64,000 bases of DNA from NCBI GenBank assembly GCA_964006375.1, contig OZ023266.1:15367565-15431564 (forward strand), written 5' to 3'. The notes beneath the pieces are model-generated. The model was not told where the DNA came from, made no database searches, and saw nothing but the letters and a program-made list of their open reading frames with translations. A program made the translations under genes and the position numbers. Below, piece after piece: positions 30,029 to 39,975 of this stretch; position 1 is the first letter of the stretch; each line of letters starts with the position of its first letter. This stretch comes from Tillus elongatus. Taxonomy: Eukaryota > Arthropoda > Insecta > Coleoptera > Cleridae.

Positions 30029-30058
<30 letters not shown>
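28336..30058 (+). pseudogene. R2-like LINE fragment: RT motifs A-C to endonuclease region
   Basis: Starts at motif A (SIDSVPQTWLLEVLRLYRVD, the AFD aspartate region partly lost). Then come HINRGIFQGDSLSPLWFCLA (motif B), HQLYMDDLRLYSRN (motif C with intact YMDD), RMEFGLNKCVVLHVKRGRP, and DGAYQYLGIQQL (an open frame of 184 aa at 28439-28993). After a break, RKIRSVMKTHRMLHTRASL, ETEGFLCAIQDQVINARV, and a zinc-knuckle/endonuclease region (KKPEAIQHFAGACDSLAQSD, LPVVTDKAVL). It ends in an (AAT)n tail at about 30029-30058. Multiple stops and frameshifts. Confidence 0.8.
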
Positions 30059-30060
<2 letters not shown>

Positions 30061-30668
30061 GTCGTTCGGGATCCCACAGTTACTTCTGATAGATGTCGTG
30101 CCAGCTCAACTAGAGCTGAGTCTATAGAACACATCATCAACGGATGCCCGACACTAGCTCCAACTGCATATACGGGACGACAAGACAACGTCGCTAAAAT
30201 AATACATCATACTTTATTGTGTCGGGTAGATTCTAGCCATTGCTCTTTGCCCTATTACACTTAGCAACCAGCATCTGTAATTGAAACAAATCATGACATC
30301 CTATGTTGGTACAGAACTATCCATACAGAGAGGCACATACCAAATAATAGGCCGGACCTAGTTTTTACCAGCAGACGAACACAAGAAACTTACCTTACGA
30401 TATCACAATTCCATCTCCTAAAAATATAGAGAAGAAACACAGGGAAAAAATCTCTGAATATTTACCTCTGGCCGAAGAGGTAAAGGACATGTGGCGACAG
30501 AGGCATGTTACCGTGATACCAATTATGATTGGCGCCACAGGAAAGATATCAGTCACATCCAAGCCGGCTTTTCTGGCTCTAGATATAAAAGAGAAGGCCA
30601 ACATCACCCTGCAAAAGGCAGTTATGATCGATACGTGCAGCCTGGCCCGTGCTTTCCTTAATCAGTAA
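30059..30668 (+). pseudogene. R2-like LINE, zinc knuckle and endonuclease part
   Basis: Begins VTSDRCRASSTRAESIEHII with NGCPTLAPTAY (the second Cys of the expected CxxC is Ser), then PNNRPDLVF. After frame changes, YDITIPSPKNIEKKHREKIS, EVKDMWRQRHVTVIPIMIGA and ITLQKAVMIDTCSLARAFLNQ, with a stop at about 30667. It is the C-terminal end of an R2-like protein starting directly after the (AAT)n tail of the previous copy. Confidence 0.75.
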
Positions 30669-31880
30669 TGAAGGACGATCTGACAAATGAGTTTACGAAA
30701 CGAGTGCAGCAGGTGGTGTGATCACATGTCAACCGCAGGAACCTGACTAAGGCTCTTAAGACATATGCACTTTCTGCACTTAGCTATTTATTTGGGATTG
30801 TATACTGGAGCAAAACGGACATCGAAAATCTATAACAGAGGGTGCGAACACCCCCAATGCTATCGATCTAGTAACCCCACCCAGACACTAAGGTGGAAGA
30901 GGAGTGTTGGATATTGCTAAACAGTTATATCAACAGATATAGAACCTACGTACATACTTCCATCAGCGAGCGTTTACTTCGGAACTACACCGTGCTATAT
31001 GCGAGGCAGATGGCATTGCTACATTTAAAATGAAGTGAAATACAAAGTCACCATTTGGCTGATCAAGACAAGCTGCAATCTTGGATGCAGAAGCCTCTCC
31101 ATGGGCGACACCTGAATGAGATCTCCCGGGCACATGTCGACAAGTTGGCGTCGAATTACTGGTTGGTGTCCGGACAGATGTTTCCAGGGTCAGTGGGTTT
31201 TTGCTGGCCATGCAAGATCAGGTCAACCCAACAAGAAACTTTCTGAAGTATATAGTTGGAGATAATTCTATCCAAGATGACAAATGTAGATTTGGGTCTC
31301 GGTCATCACAAACTTTCCAGCACGTCACCGGAGGATGTTAAGCGTTTGCTGCCACACAGTGTAAAGAGAGGCACGACGCAGTTGCGAAAATACTTTAAGA
31401 ACTGGCTCTGAAACTGAGAATTTTAAATCTTAATCAGTTACCCTACTATAGACACACTTCTGAGCGTGTTCTATAGAACTCAGGAGACAGTTTGTACTGG
31501 GATCGAACCATGCTCACAGGCCAACGAGTCGCCCACAACAGGTCAGATGTAATAACGTTGAATAAGTCCTGCAAGCAAGTAACGTTGATTGTCTTCGCAA
31601 TTCCGAACATTAATAATCTAGAGCTCGTGTACAACGAGAAGATCTTTCAGTACAGCGACCTTGAGATGCAAGTAAAGAGACAGTGGGGCGCCGATAGTGT
31701 CCGAGTGACTCCACTAGTCATGTCGTCTACTGGTGTGGTTCCTAAGAATCTTCGAGAGAACACTAAAAGACTGGGTCTTGGAGAGTACCTTTATTAGGTT
31801 ATGCAGAAGGCGGTAATACTTGCAACTGCACAGCGTGCGGAGATTTGAGGAAGAGTGAGAGCCCCTTACGCTAAAGTCGA
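30669..31880 (+). pseudogene. R2-like LINE, post-RT region to endonuclease
   Basis: MKDDLTNEFTKRVQQV, NLTKALKTYALSALSYLFGI, YWSKTDIENL (RT thumb side), QSWMQKPLHGRHLNEISRAH, VDKLASNYWLVSGQMFPGS, a histidine-rich remnant of the zinc knuckle (31300-31340), then the endonuclease region YWDRTMLTGQRVAHNRSD (the D of RPD is present but P is lost), TLIVFAIPNINNLELVYNEK, VTPLVMSSTGVVPKNLRENT, with a stop at about 31797. The 3' tail holds AATAATAATAAAG near 31890. Stops and frameshifts throughout. Confidence 0.75.
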
Positions 31881-31907
31881 TAAAACTAATAACAGTAATA
31901 ATAATAA

Positions 31908-32186
31908 AGACTCTTCAAAAGAATAGTAAGAGACTGGAACTTGTAGAACACCTTTATAAGGTTATGCAGAAGGCGGTAATACTTGCAACTGTCCACACCC
32001 TGCGGAGGTTTCTAAAAAATGAGGATGTGTCGCGTTGTCCTTTAGGGCCCAACCACTTGGAAAAGGCTCCCTCTGAGCTTAGTCCCTTTGGTATCTAAGA
32101 TACTTGTGATGAACTAATGTTTTCCTTTGAGGGAGTGTGAAAGCCATTCAGGCTAAAGTAGATAATAATAATAATAATAGCAATAA
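31908..32186 (+). pseudogene. R2-like LINE 3' terminus with UTR and (AAT)n tail
   Basis: Encodes SKRLELVEHLYKVMQKAVIL, ATVHTLRRFLKNED and APSELSPFGI-stop, the C-terminal end of the R2-like protein, then a UTR ending in (AAT)n at 32163-32180. The same end occurs at 33618-33840, so these last ~170 bp define a shared 3' UTR. Confidence 0.7.
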
Positions 32187-32760
32187 GTACCATCCGCAGA
32201 CAGTTCTGGAGAATGCCGATTTTAGACTCTACTACAATAGGCCCATTATCACCGATAGACAGCTGACGAATAACCGGCCTGATATTGTGGTGGTGGATAG
32301 GGGGGTAGGGGGTGGTGGGTACTCGGTTCTTCTCGTGAATGTTGATACCTCAAGTAACAATAATGTTTTAGACAAATACAACGAGAAGAGAGCAAAGTAC
32401 ACCGACGTTGCTATTGAGATGGGGCAGATGTGACATGCAAAGAAAGTGGAGGCTGTACGGGTCATCATATCATCTACACGTCTTATTCCCAGGAAGAAGC
32501 GATGAAGAATAGTTAGTCGCTTGTTTCTGCTGTTGGTGTTTGCCAGCAGTAACAGTCTGCGAACTTTGGGAAGAAGCAACAGCAGACCCCCACATAGAAC
32601 ACTACTTAATCAAGACGCACAGATCTCACCTGCGACGACACCAGACTGTCCGCATGAATTCCTGGTGAATGATGAAACCGCTCTTAAGGACCATAGTTGT
32701 TATGTCCTTCAAAAGGCTTAGAGGTGCCCTGAAAGCACTCAGAAGGAGCCGGTTTTCAGG
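32187..32760 (+). pseudogene. R2-like LINE, endonuclease domain fragment
   Basis: KYHPQTVLENADFRLYYNRP, TDRQLTNNRPDIVVVDRG (intact RPD), VLLVNVDTSSNNNVLDKYNE, KRAKYTDVAIEMGQM, then IISSTRLIPRKKR after a stop at 32431. Past 32500 the family match fades; a 66-aa frame (32521-32721) may be C-terminal or UTR. Another copy in the pile-up, placed after the previous (AAT)n tail. Confidence 0.7.
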
Positions 32761-32861
32761 GCAGGAAGCTCCCCTGGCCCCCACTATGAACGGATGAACA
32801 CATGTTGTTCTTATCGGGGTACTTCATAAGTACAGCGCTGGTGAAGTCGGGCGTGTGGTAC

Positions 32862-33252
32862 TTAAACGACTTGGCATAATAGGCCACCTGGAGAGGCTCC
32901 GGACCTTCCCAGTACGATAACAACGTCCGATATTATGAGATCCTCCCCCTTCATAAATATCAAGTCGGGTTTTCTGAGGATCTCATTGTGATCTCGTACC
33001 CTTGGCTCCTTTTCCACCGTCCAGCCCTTACCTCGACCCAAATGCACCAGTTTCTTGGCCATAAGACTATGCCGTCTCACGCGATGCCAGTGGGTTAGCG
33101 GGCATCCCTGCAGGACGTGACTGATAGATTCTGACTTCCCACAACAAGCCCTGCAAATCCGATCCACTGGCGGATTTGATGGTATTCCCTTCGTAGAAAG
33201 GGAATTACAGCGCAGGTGAACAGCTCTAACGCAGTCTTTCCCCGTCCAGTAT
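32862..33252 (-). pseudogene. R2-like LINE of a second family, zinc knuckle and endonuclease
   Basis: Minus strand: GKDCVRAVHLRCNSLSTKGI, a Cys/His motif CRACCGKSESISHVLQGCPL-THWHRVRRH, then EEEPRVRDH-like EKEPRVRDHNEILRKPD with LIFMKGEDLIISDVVIV, the PD...D core of the restriction-like endonuclease. It differs clearly in sequence from the plus-strand family around it. It is the C-terminal part only, cut upstream at 33252 by another LINE end. Confidence 0.75.
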
Positions 33253-33470
33253 ATTAATAATAATAATACACATTTATTGAGAAGGTTTCCCTCCATAGAG
33301 AAAATACAAGTAAACATACAATAATGAAAAATTCACACACAAAAAAAAAGTATGGGGGTATTGTCCACGTAGAAATTGCCTGATGGGTGGTTGCCCACTT
33401 GCCCTATTCCTCCGCTCCACCAGGAGGATTCTAGGCAACCTCAACAAACTCGGGCTCCATAAAAGCACGT
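33253..33470 (-). mobile_element. 5'-truncated LINE 3' end with (TTA)n tail
   Basis: Read on the minus strand it ends TCTCAATAAATGTGTATTATTATTATTA, a typical LINE 3' terminus, directly joined to the second-family endonuclease frame. It appears to have inserted into that R2-like copy. The upstream part codes no recognised domain. Confidence 0.5.
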
Positions 33471-33617
33471 ATATTGACTCGCAAAATGCGGCAATTTTGA
33501 ATACATGTCACATGGATCGTAAATTTTTGAATATGTAACTGCTGAGCCTAATTCCATTTGCATTTACGCTCGGGACAGGTAAATATTACCAGCAAATACT
33601 GAGTAAGTGCGTAAGTT
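33471..33617. other. Unassigned spacer
   Basis: Nothing recognised. Confidence 0.3.
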
Positions 33618-33840
33618 TATTGATAATAATAATAATAGTAGTAATACTTGCAACTACCCACACCGTGCAGATATTTCTAGGAAATGAGGATTTGTCGCGT
33701 CGTCGTTCAGGGCCCGATAACTTGAAAAGGGCTCCATCTGAGCTCAGTCCCTTTGGTATCTGAGATACCTGGGATGAGTGAATATTCCCCCTTGAGGCAG
33801 TGTGAAAGCGTTTTAGATTACACTCAATAATAATAATATA
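33618..33840 (+). pseudogene. R2-like LINE 3' terminus, second copy of the same UTR
   Basis: ATTHTVQIFLGNEDLSRRRS, KRAPSELSPFGI-stop, then a UTR (TGATGAGTGAATATTCCCCC ... GTGTGAAAGC) ending in AATAATAATAATA at 33826. It aligns with 32010-32180 over about 160 bp. It begins inside an (AAT)n tract (33626-33638). Confidence 0.7.
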
Positions 33841-34050
33841 TTTAGTACCAAGATCATGCAGTGTATTATACAGGATTTCGCAAAATCGCGAGATTACCTT
33901 ATTTCTGGGCTTGGTTTCAACTGGATTAGAAATAAACTCGAATACAAGTTTCTGTATATTTTGAGAACTATGTAATGACGCCGAGAAATTTCTGTTATCT
34001 GTCATATTTTTAAGCTATGGGGTATAACTTATTATTTTAAACGAAACAAC
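33841..34050. other. Unassigned spacer
   Basis: Nothing recognised; a minus-strand open frame across it has no domain. Confidence 0.3.
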
Positions 34051-34055
34051 TTGTT

Positions 34056-34186
34056 TTTAGTGAATTTTCTTTAAAAAAAATTCACAAATTAGGAGATCCC
34101 GACTTTTGAATTTTGAAAAAATTTAATCAAATGAGCGCGAACTAGGCCCTCTAGAACCCATATCCAGGGTCGGTTTCAATTTTTAT

Positions 34187-34285
<99 letters not shown>

Positions 34286-34870
34286 ATGTATCACACCGAT
34301 ACCTCAAAAAATAATGGGCCAATTTTTATAAAATTTGGAGACTACCTTCCTTTTGTAAGTGGCTTGGATAAGTTTGTTAGCCAGGAAAATCAGCCCAGGT
34401 CTTCCTGAAATTTTTTGTGTTTTCTTTCGGAACAAATTCATATCTCCGGAGATAACAAAGTAAAGGCAACCAAATTTGGTACGCGTATTTATATTATAAA
34501 TGGTAACAGACATTTTAAAAGTCAGATCTATAAGTTGAAAGACAAAAAAGTTATAGCCATTTAACAATGGGATTTTCCTCAAAACGTCAAAGTCGCGACT
34601 TGAAACGCCAAAATTCGCAACATTCTAGCAAAGAACCTGAAACAAGTAAGCATTATGTAAAGAAGATGTCGCAAGAAGCGTATTCTGCAAACCCTTAAGT
34701 TTCAGCTTCAACTGTCGTTGTCCTTCATTTTACTAAAATGTTTACAGCAAATTCATTTCAAATAGACCCTTTATCTAATGCTTTGGCTCTAGGTTTAGTC
34801 AAGTTGGTGCTTTGGCTGTACCTTTAGTTAAGTTTATGGTTTAACGATCTATAATTTGTTGCTAATTTTC
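34056..34870 (+). repeat. AT-module, long copy: hairpin, arm B, (AT)n, arms C and D
   Basis: Hairpin TTTTAGTGAATTTTC (34057) / AAATTCAC, arm B with GAGCGCGAACTAGGCCCTC, (AT)n 34190-34282, then arms C/D matching 2655-3215 in order. With the 2.3-3.2 kb copy it defines an AT-module of about 800 bp. Confidence 0.8.
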
Positions 34871-35180
34871 GTAGAAAAGATTCGTTAGTAAGGAGAACGC
34901 GACTTTCGAATTTTAAAAAGATTTCTTCAAATGAGCGCGAACTGGGCCCCCTTGAATCCATATCCGGGCTTACTTTCAGTTTTTATCTGTTTGCATATAT
35001 ACAGGGTGACGTATTTCTACAGTAAAGCTCAATATAATTATTATACAAGATACCAGAAAAAATTGTATACGTTAATTATAGGGTGTCTTAAGCTGCGTCT
35101 TAGACAAAATATTTTGACAATTACAGGGTGGACCATAAGTCGTTGGTGATCCCTACAATTGTTTTTTCAAACACCCTTAT
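34871..35180 (+). repeat. Arm B plus mariner-end-like repeat
   Basis: A second hairpin/arm B pair (GAGCGCGAACTGGGCCCCC, 34932) lacks an AT tract and runs into the repeat also seen at 3.2 and 63.1 kb (TTAATTATAGGGTGTCTTAAG; ACAGGGTGGACCATAAGTC). Confidence 0.65.
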
Positions 35181-35640
35181 ATTGCATACAGACTTGGAGA
35201 ATATTTCTCTGGCTTCACTGTTGGTTTTTAGTGGTGAAGGACGTAGCCAACGCGTGAGCTTACTGGAGCAAGTGGCCCTTCGAATTCTGGAAGTTCTAGG
35301 ATGTTCTTCAATGCTTCTGTGACTATAGTTTCGCTGCTTGACAGCATTTTCAGACTTAGTACGAAATCATGACAACTACAAATAAATATCTGTTGCTAGG
35401 TTATGATATGATGTTTTGATCAAAAATTTTTATTAAATTGAAAATAAAATGAAACACAGATGACAGATGAGGTTTCCAAAATGTCTATGTGATGTATGTC
35501 AATATTTAACATAAAAACTAGAACTAGCCTATAATAACTATGATAACAGTTACAACAATAAAATAACTAAACAATAACAGTATAAAAGTAGTCTCTATAT
35601 TATTGGATTTTTGCATTTTTATCGAAATGTAATGCATGTT
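35181..35640. other. Unassigned insertion between repeat modules
   Basis: In the 3.2- and 63.1-kb copies the mariner-end repeat runs straight into the pre-MITE sequence TTATTGCATTTTTGCAT. Here about 400 bp (35190-35590) intervene, without a recognised family. Confidence 0.4.
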
Positions 35641-35644
35641 TGTA

Positions 35645-35830
35645 AGAAAAAATCGCGACGCAGTAAGTGCGTTTTGGAAGCGAATTTCCATTAATTCCTT
35701 CAAATTTCAATAACTCAATTTGCTATTAACCTAAGGTTTGTTGGGTAGAAAACCAGTTTTCTCGGAAACATTTTAAGTTTATTTTCGGATTTTTGTTATT
35801 ATTTGGTCGAAAGGATAATTTTATTGCTAA
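35645..35830 (+). mobile_element. MITE-G left half
   Basis: Left TIR (GACGCAGTAAGTGCGTTTTGG, 35657) and left interior (AACTCAATTTGCTATTAACC, AACCAGTTTTCTCGGAAAC). Homology ends near 35830. A MITE-G interior plus right end reappears at 39417-39975, so the two may be halves split by later insertions, or separate copies. Confidence 0.65.
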
Positions 35831-36525
35831 CTTATCAAGCTGGTGTTTGATGGGTCTTTTGTCAGAAAATGGTGAAAATCGAAGGTGACATTTTTTTTAG
35901 GTTATATTATAGCGTGCCAATTCCAAATATTTCAAAACGAAACATTAAATAATTTCACATCGCTAGCCACTTTGGCAGTTACTATAAATAAATAAATTTG
36001 GGTTGCTCTAGCTGTTACTAACTTATACAATGACTGAGAAACTCAAGGAAACATTTTTCATGATATAAGACTTTAACAGCAGGTAACGTTCAAAATTCGG
36101 AAACAAATCAAAACATTTTCTACGTACTTATTTAAAACTACGTATAATTCATGCACATACAGAATCTCACGAATGTAAAACGTAAGTCAAAGCAAAAGAG
36201 CCGTGGAGTGGGATGCAGGAAGAAGTTTCTGGCAAGTAGTAACATAAGCACGTGACACACGGATCGCTCGCAAATCTCGCGCCAAATTCTACAAAAGAGC
36301 ACCAGAAACAGGAGAACAGATCTCTAGTGCTTCGTTGCTGGAGTAGAAAGACGAAGCAGAGGCGCACTGCCGTGAATATATATTTTTGGAGCCCCTATAA
36401 TACAATAAAAATTCATAATTTAATTAATTTTTCTAAAAATTTTACTCTCAAATTCTAAATGTAGTTAATGAGGTAAAAATAAAAAAAATGTAAAAGAGAA
36501 AATAATATTTGATTGTCAACATTGT
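35831..36525. other. Unassigned region
   Basis: Nothing recognised. Confidence 0.35.
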
Positions 36526-36529
36526 GAGA

Positions 36530-36754
36530 TAGACGACAGGGTCGCCATCTCTGTGCGGAACCAGGTAGTATGTTCTCACGACAGCTCCAACTAACACAAA
36601 ATGTTATAAAATAGAGACTGTGTACAACCAACTAACAAGTGTGTAAATTGTCAGCCCTGGCCCATTCCTTTCCTAATATAGGGACAATGTATGTGAGGTT
36701 AGATGTATTCTCACCATAATTAGAACCGCAGATCGGTTTCCCTCTAATTAGAGG
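36530..36754 (-). mobile_element. Inverted ribozyme-bearing repeat at the 5' side of the PLE
   Basis: In reverse it matches the units at 11.4 and 43.1 kb: ACAATTTACACACTTGTTAG-type sequence and CACAATGTTGAC end. It retains hammerhead stem II (CCTCTAATTAGAGG, 36741-36754), GAAA, and the downstream helix I strand TGCGGTT, but the CTGANGA strand is missing. The breakpoint lies exactly in the palindromic stem II, where PLE coding sequence begins. Confidence 0.75.
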
Positions 36755-38455
36755 AAACAGCAACGATATTTTCCTTTCAAAGGCTGATAAGGGCCATTGC
36801 GTCGTAGTTCTTGATAAGACGGATTACATTTCTAAAGTCCTCACCTTCCTGAGGGAAAACAGAATTTCTTCTATTAACTATAATCCACTTCCTTCCTTCA
36901 CGTCCAAGTTTAGGAAAGTTTTCGATAAATATGCTCCATTGATTTCAGAGAGTTATAAGCAGTTGTTGCCTAAGAACCATTTTATTCCACGCCTATATGG
37001 CCTCCCAAAGATCCACAAGGAAGGTTGCCCCATTCGTCCTGTCGTTTCCTTCGTGGGTTGTATTTCCTACAAATTATCGAGATTGCTGTCTTCTTTGTTG
37101 ATGTCTGGTTTGGATTACCACTCACCTTACTCCGTTAAAAATTCTGCAGAGCTTGTTAATAAACTCAGCAACATAACGTTGAGAGACGAGTCTTTGTTGG
37201 TTTCTTTCGATGTCTCCAATCTCTTTACCAGTGTTCCCGTAAATCAGACACTACTGCTCCTAAAAAGTTTGCTCACTTCCTCTTCATTCAGCAGCGAGTC
37301 CCAGAGGGCCCTCCATGCCTTGGTTAAGGTTTGACTGGCCCAGAACTTCTTCTCGTTTGACGACAAGATCTTTGTCCAGAGGGACGGTCTCCCATGGGTA
37401 ACCCGCTGTCACCTCTTTGTGCAGAGATTTTCATGAGCTTCTTTGAGAGGGACCTGGTCTTCAGAGACTACAACCCTTTTTTAAGTCATATTTCTTTCTG
37501 GTCACGTTATGTCGATGACATACTTGTGGTGTGGTCGGGTACCACAGAGCAGCTTCATCAGTTCCTGGGTTGGCTCAACAATCTACACGTCAACATCAAT
37601 TTCACCATGGAATTAGAAGTCAACTCTTCCATAAGTTTCCTTGATTTCAAGCTGAGCAGAAGCAGCAGTTCCATTGTTTTCGACATATACAGAAAGCCCA
37701 CTCAAACGGACCACCTTATCCCGTTCAAGTCATGCCACCACATGTCTCACAAGTTGGCCTCAATCAGCTTCCTAGTCGACAGATTGTTCAGAGTCCCACT
37801 GTCGGGGACGAATTTCGTCAAAGAATTGAACCTTATCAAGCAGCTCGCAGTTAACAACGAGTATCCAATCAATATCGTCGATAGGATGGTCAGAAAAAAG
37901 AGCCGTCAGCTCTTGGTAGAACTCAGCACTAGTTTACCGCTCACCCAGCCAGAGGGTGTCTCATATTTCCCCTTCACGTTCTGTGGCCCAGTTTCAAACA
38001 CTATAGTTAAAGCCCTCAAAAGAGACAATGTGAAGTTTTCATTCAAATCTATGAACACAGTTAGTAATATGTTCATCCACAACAAGGACAATATCCCAGA
38101 CCTTAAGAAGTCAGGTGTTTATCGTTTAACATGTGGTGCCCCCGATTACAATGCTGTTTACATCGGGAGAACAGGAAGATCATTAAGCACCAGGGTGTCA
38201 GAGCACCTCAGGAGCAGAAATCAGGTGAACAATGACACGTCAGTCTTTGGTAGTCATTTAAGAGAGAGTGGCCACTGCTTCAATAAGGACAATGATGCCA
38301 GGATTCTACATCCCTCAAGTTTTGAAGTAGAACAATTCATCTTAGAAGAGATGGAAATTTTCAAGCATGTCAAATGTTCCAGCAACGAAGTTTTGAACCT
38401 GCCCAATACAGACATTTCGAACTTTTCTTCATTGTACAATCATTTAGTCAACTAA
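36745..38455 (+). pseudogene. Penelope-like element RT + GIY-YIG endonuclease
   Basis: The enzyme reverse-transcribes and integrates the element. Coding homology starts at about 36745 (RGNSNDIFLSKADKGHCVVV). RT blocks follow: PRLYGLPKIHKEGCPIRPVV, LLVSFDVSNLFTSVPV (motif A, D present), then PMGNPLSPLCAEIFM (motif B) and SRYVDDILVVW (motif C, YVDD). From residue about 238 of the second frame, SGVYRLTCGAPDYNAVYIG with RTGRSLSTRVSEH is a GIY-YIG nuclease. Lesions are few: TGA at 37332-37334 and a one-base shift near 37390. The second frame (37394-38455) is open for 353 aa. The N-terminus is truncated. This is the best-preserved retroelement frame in the window. Confidence 0.93.
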
Positions 38456-39410
38456 TATTACCAGTAGTCTATGGTTCCTCTATGGCTGAAACATAACGTA
38501 TACGAAGTTGGCTGTTCTGTGGCTTCCCCTCCTCCCCGCGATTTGTCTCTGACATTTCCGCTGTTCTGTCCTTGCTTTTGGTTCACCGTTTCGCCGTCTA
38601 ACCAGCGCCATCTGCTTTATTGCAGTTTTCATTAATGGCCGACGTTCACTCTCGTCTTGTGTTTGAGTTGGCGTTTGTATTGTTTTAATGACACCATGAG
38701 TCGATTTTCCGGCACATTTGGGTATGTTGTTGTTGGACCGCTGATGCAATAGATGAAGACTCCAGCCTTGGCAACCTGTGTATAGTTTGAATCTAATTTT
38801 TTCAAAAATTAGAAAGTAAGTATTGAAGCCATTTTGGTTTTCTTGTATCACTTCTTTATAGAATTTTTCAATCTCCTTATGAGTTCTCATGGAGTTTCTG
38901 CTTGACTGTGTGGCCTCCTGTGATGTTTTTGCTCTGTCAGTTTACTCCACTGCCTTTTTTACGCTTTGTAGATTCAATTTGGCTTTTTTAGCTGTTGCAC
39001 AAAAAATAACTGGCTTTTTAACTCGTTTAACTTATGCTCTGTTTTGATAATGTTGGCCCTTAGCCCGTTTTGACTGCATGTTTTTTGACTTTAATGTGAA
39101 TTAAGTAACCTTTTGGTTAACTTGAAGTTTTTACTTTATGTTCGGCATTTAACATTGCTTTTTTAACCTATTTTAGACATGTGTTGCTATGTGACTGTAG
39201 ATTTTTAGTCTTGATGATGTATGTAGAGTTTAACTTGAGATCATTGTGCTTAAACCAGCACAATTGCCTACCAGAAGACAATGTTTTCTGACAGACCTTT
39301 TATTACAATTTTTAGATTTGCCCCTGATGATGGCTATTGTATAGCCGAAACGCGTAGGGCACCTCATCAATAAATTTTGCTGTCTGGATGAAGCATCCTA
39401 TTAAGTACCT
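38456..39410 (+). mobile_element. PLE 3' noncoding region
   Basis: T- and G-rich sequence following the PLE stop. It carries a hammerhead motif at 39319-39361 and ends near AATAAATTTTGCTGTCTGG. No further coding sequence. Confidence 0.6.
39319..39361 (+). ncRNA. Hammerhead ribozyme in PLE 3' region
   Basis: Helix I TGCCC / GGGCA (39319-39323 with 39357-39361), core CTGATGA (39324-39330), stem II GGCTA-TTGTA-TAGCC (five perfect pairs), GAAA (39347-39350), palindromic stem III ACGCGT and cleavage triplet GUA ending at 39356. Every core nucleotide matches the consensus. The very short stem III suggests activity as a dimer, as known for PLE hammerheads. Confidence 0.8.
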
Positions 39411-39416
39411 TAATTA

Positions 39417-39975
39417 TTTCATTAAATGGTCCAAAATTCAATAACGCAATTTGCTATCAACCTAAGGTTCGTCAGCTAAACAACGAGTTTTCTCGTAAAC
39501 GTTTTAAGTTTATTTTCGAACAATTTTTGTATATTTTCAAACAAGTTATTTTGATAAAATATGGTACGTTCTTCCTACTATATAGGTTATTTTATTTATT
39601 TAATTTATTTATATTAGCGAATTTTCTTGTACAAAATGTTATTTTAATAGTGAATTTTCTTATAAATGAATTTAGTGAATTTTCTTTGAAGAAATATTTA
39701 AGAATTTTTGTATGAAAAATTATTGAATTGATGGCACATTTTGTAAATGGAATTCGTCGAATGGATTTTCGTGCAAACAAATTATTTTATTTTCAGTTTT
39801 AATTACAGATTAGATATATAATTTGAATTTTATGTATGCTTTTAGCAGAATTTTGTTCAAAAAGTATTTAGCTAAATTTGATGCCTGCTTTCATTAAAAA
39901 AAAAGACATATCTGCCATTAAAAATATTTTTTATGAAAATTCACTACCATAACTCACTTGCTGCGTCGAGACTTT
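39417..39975 (+). mobile_element. MITE-G interior and right end
   Basis: AACGCAATTTGCTATCAACC through TGGTACGTTCTTCCTACTAT, then extra AT-rich sequence with repeated TAGTGAATTTTC units (39620-39670) and TTACAGATTAGATATATAAT, ending in the right TIR (AACTCACTTGCTGCGTC, 39952). The left TIR is missing. Confidence 0.65.
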
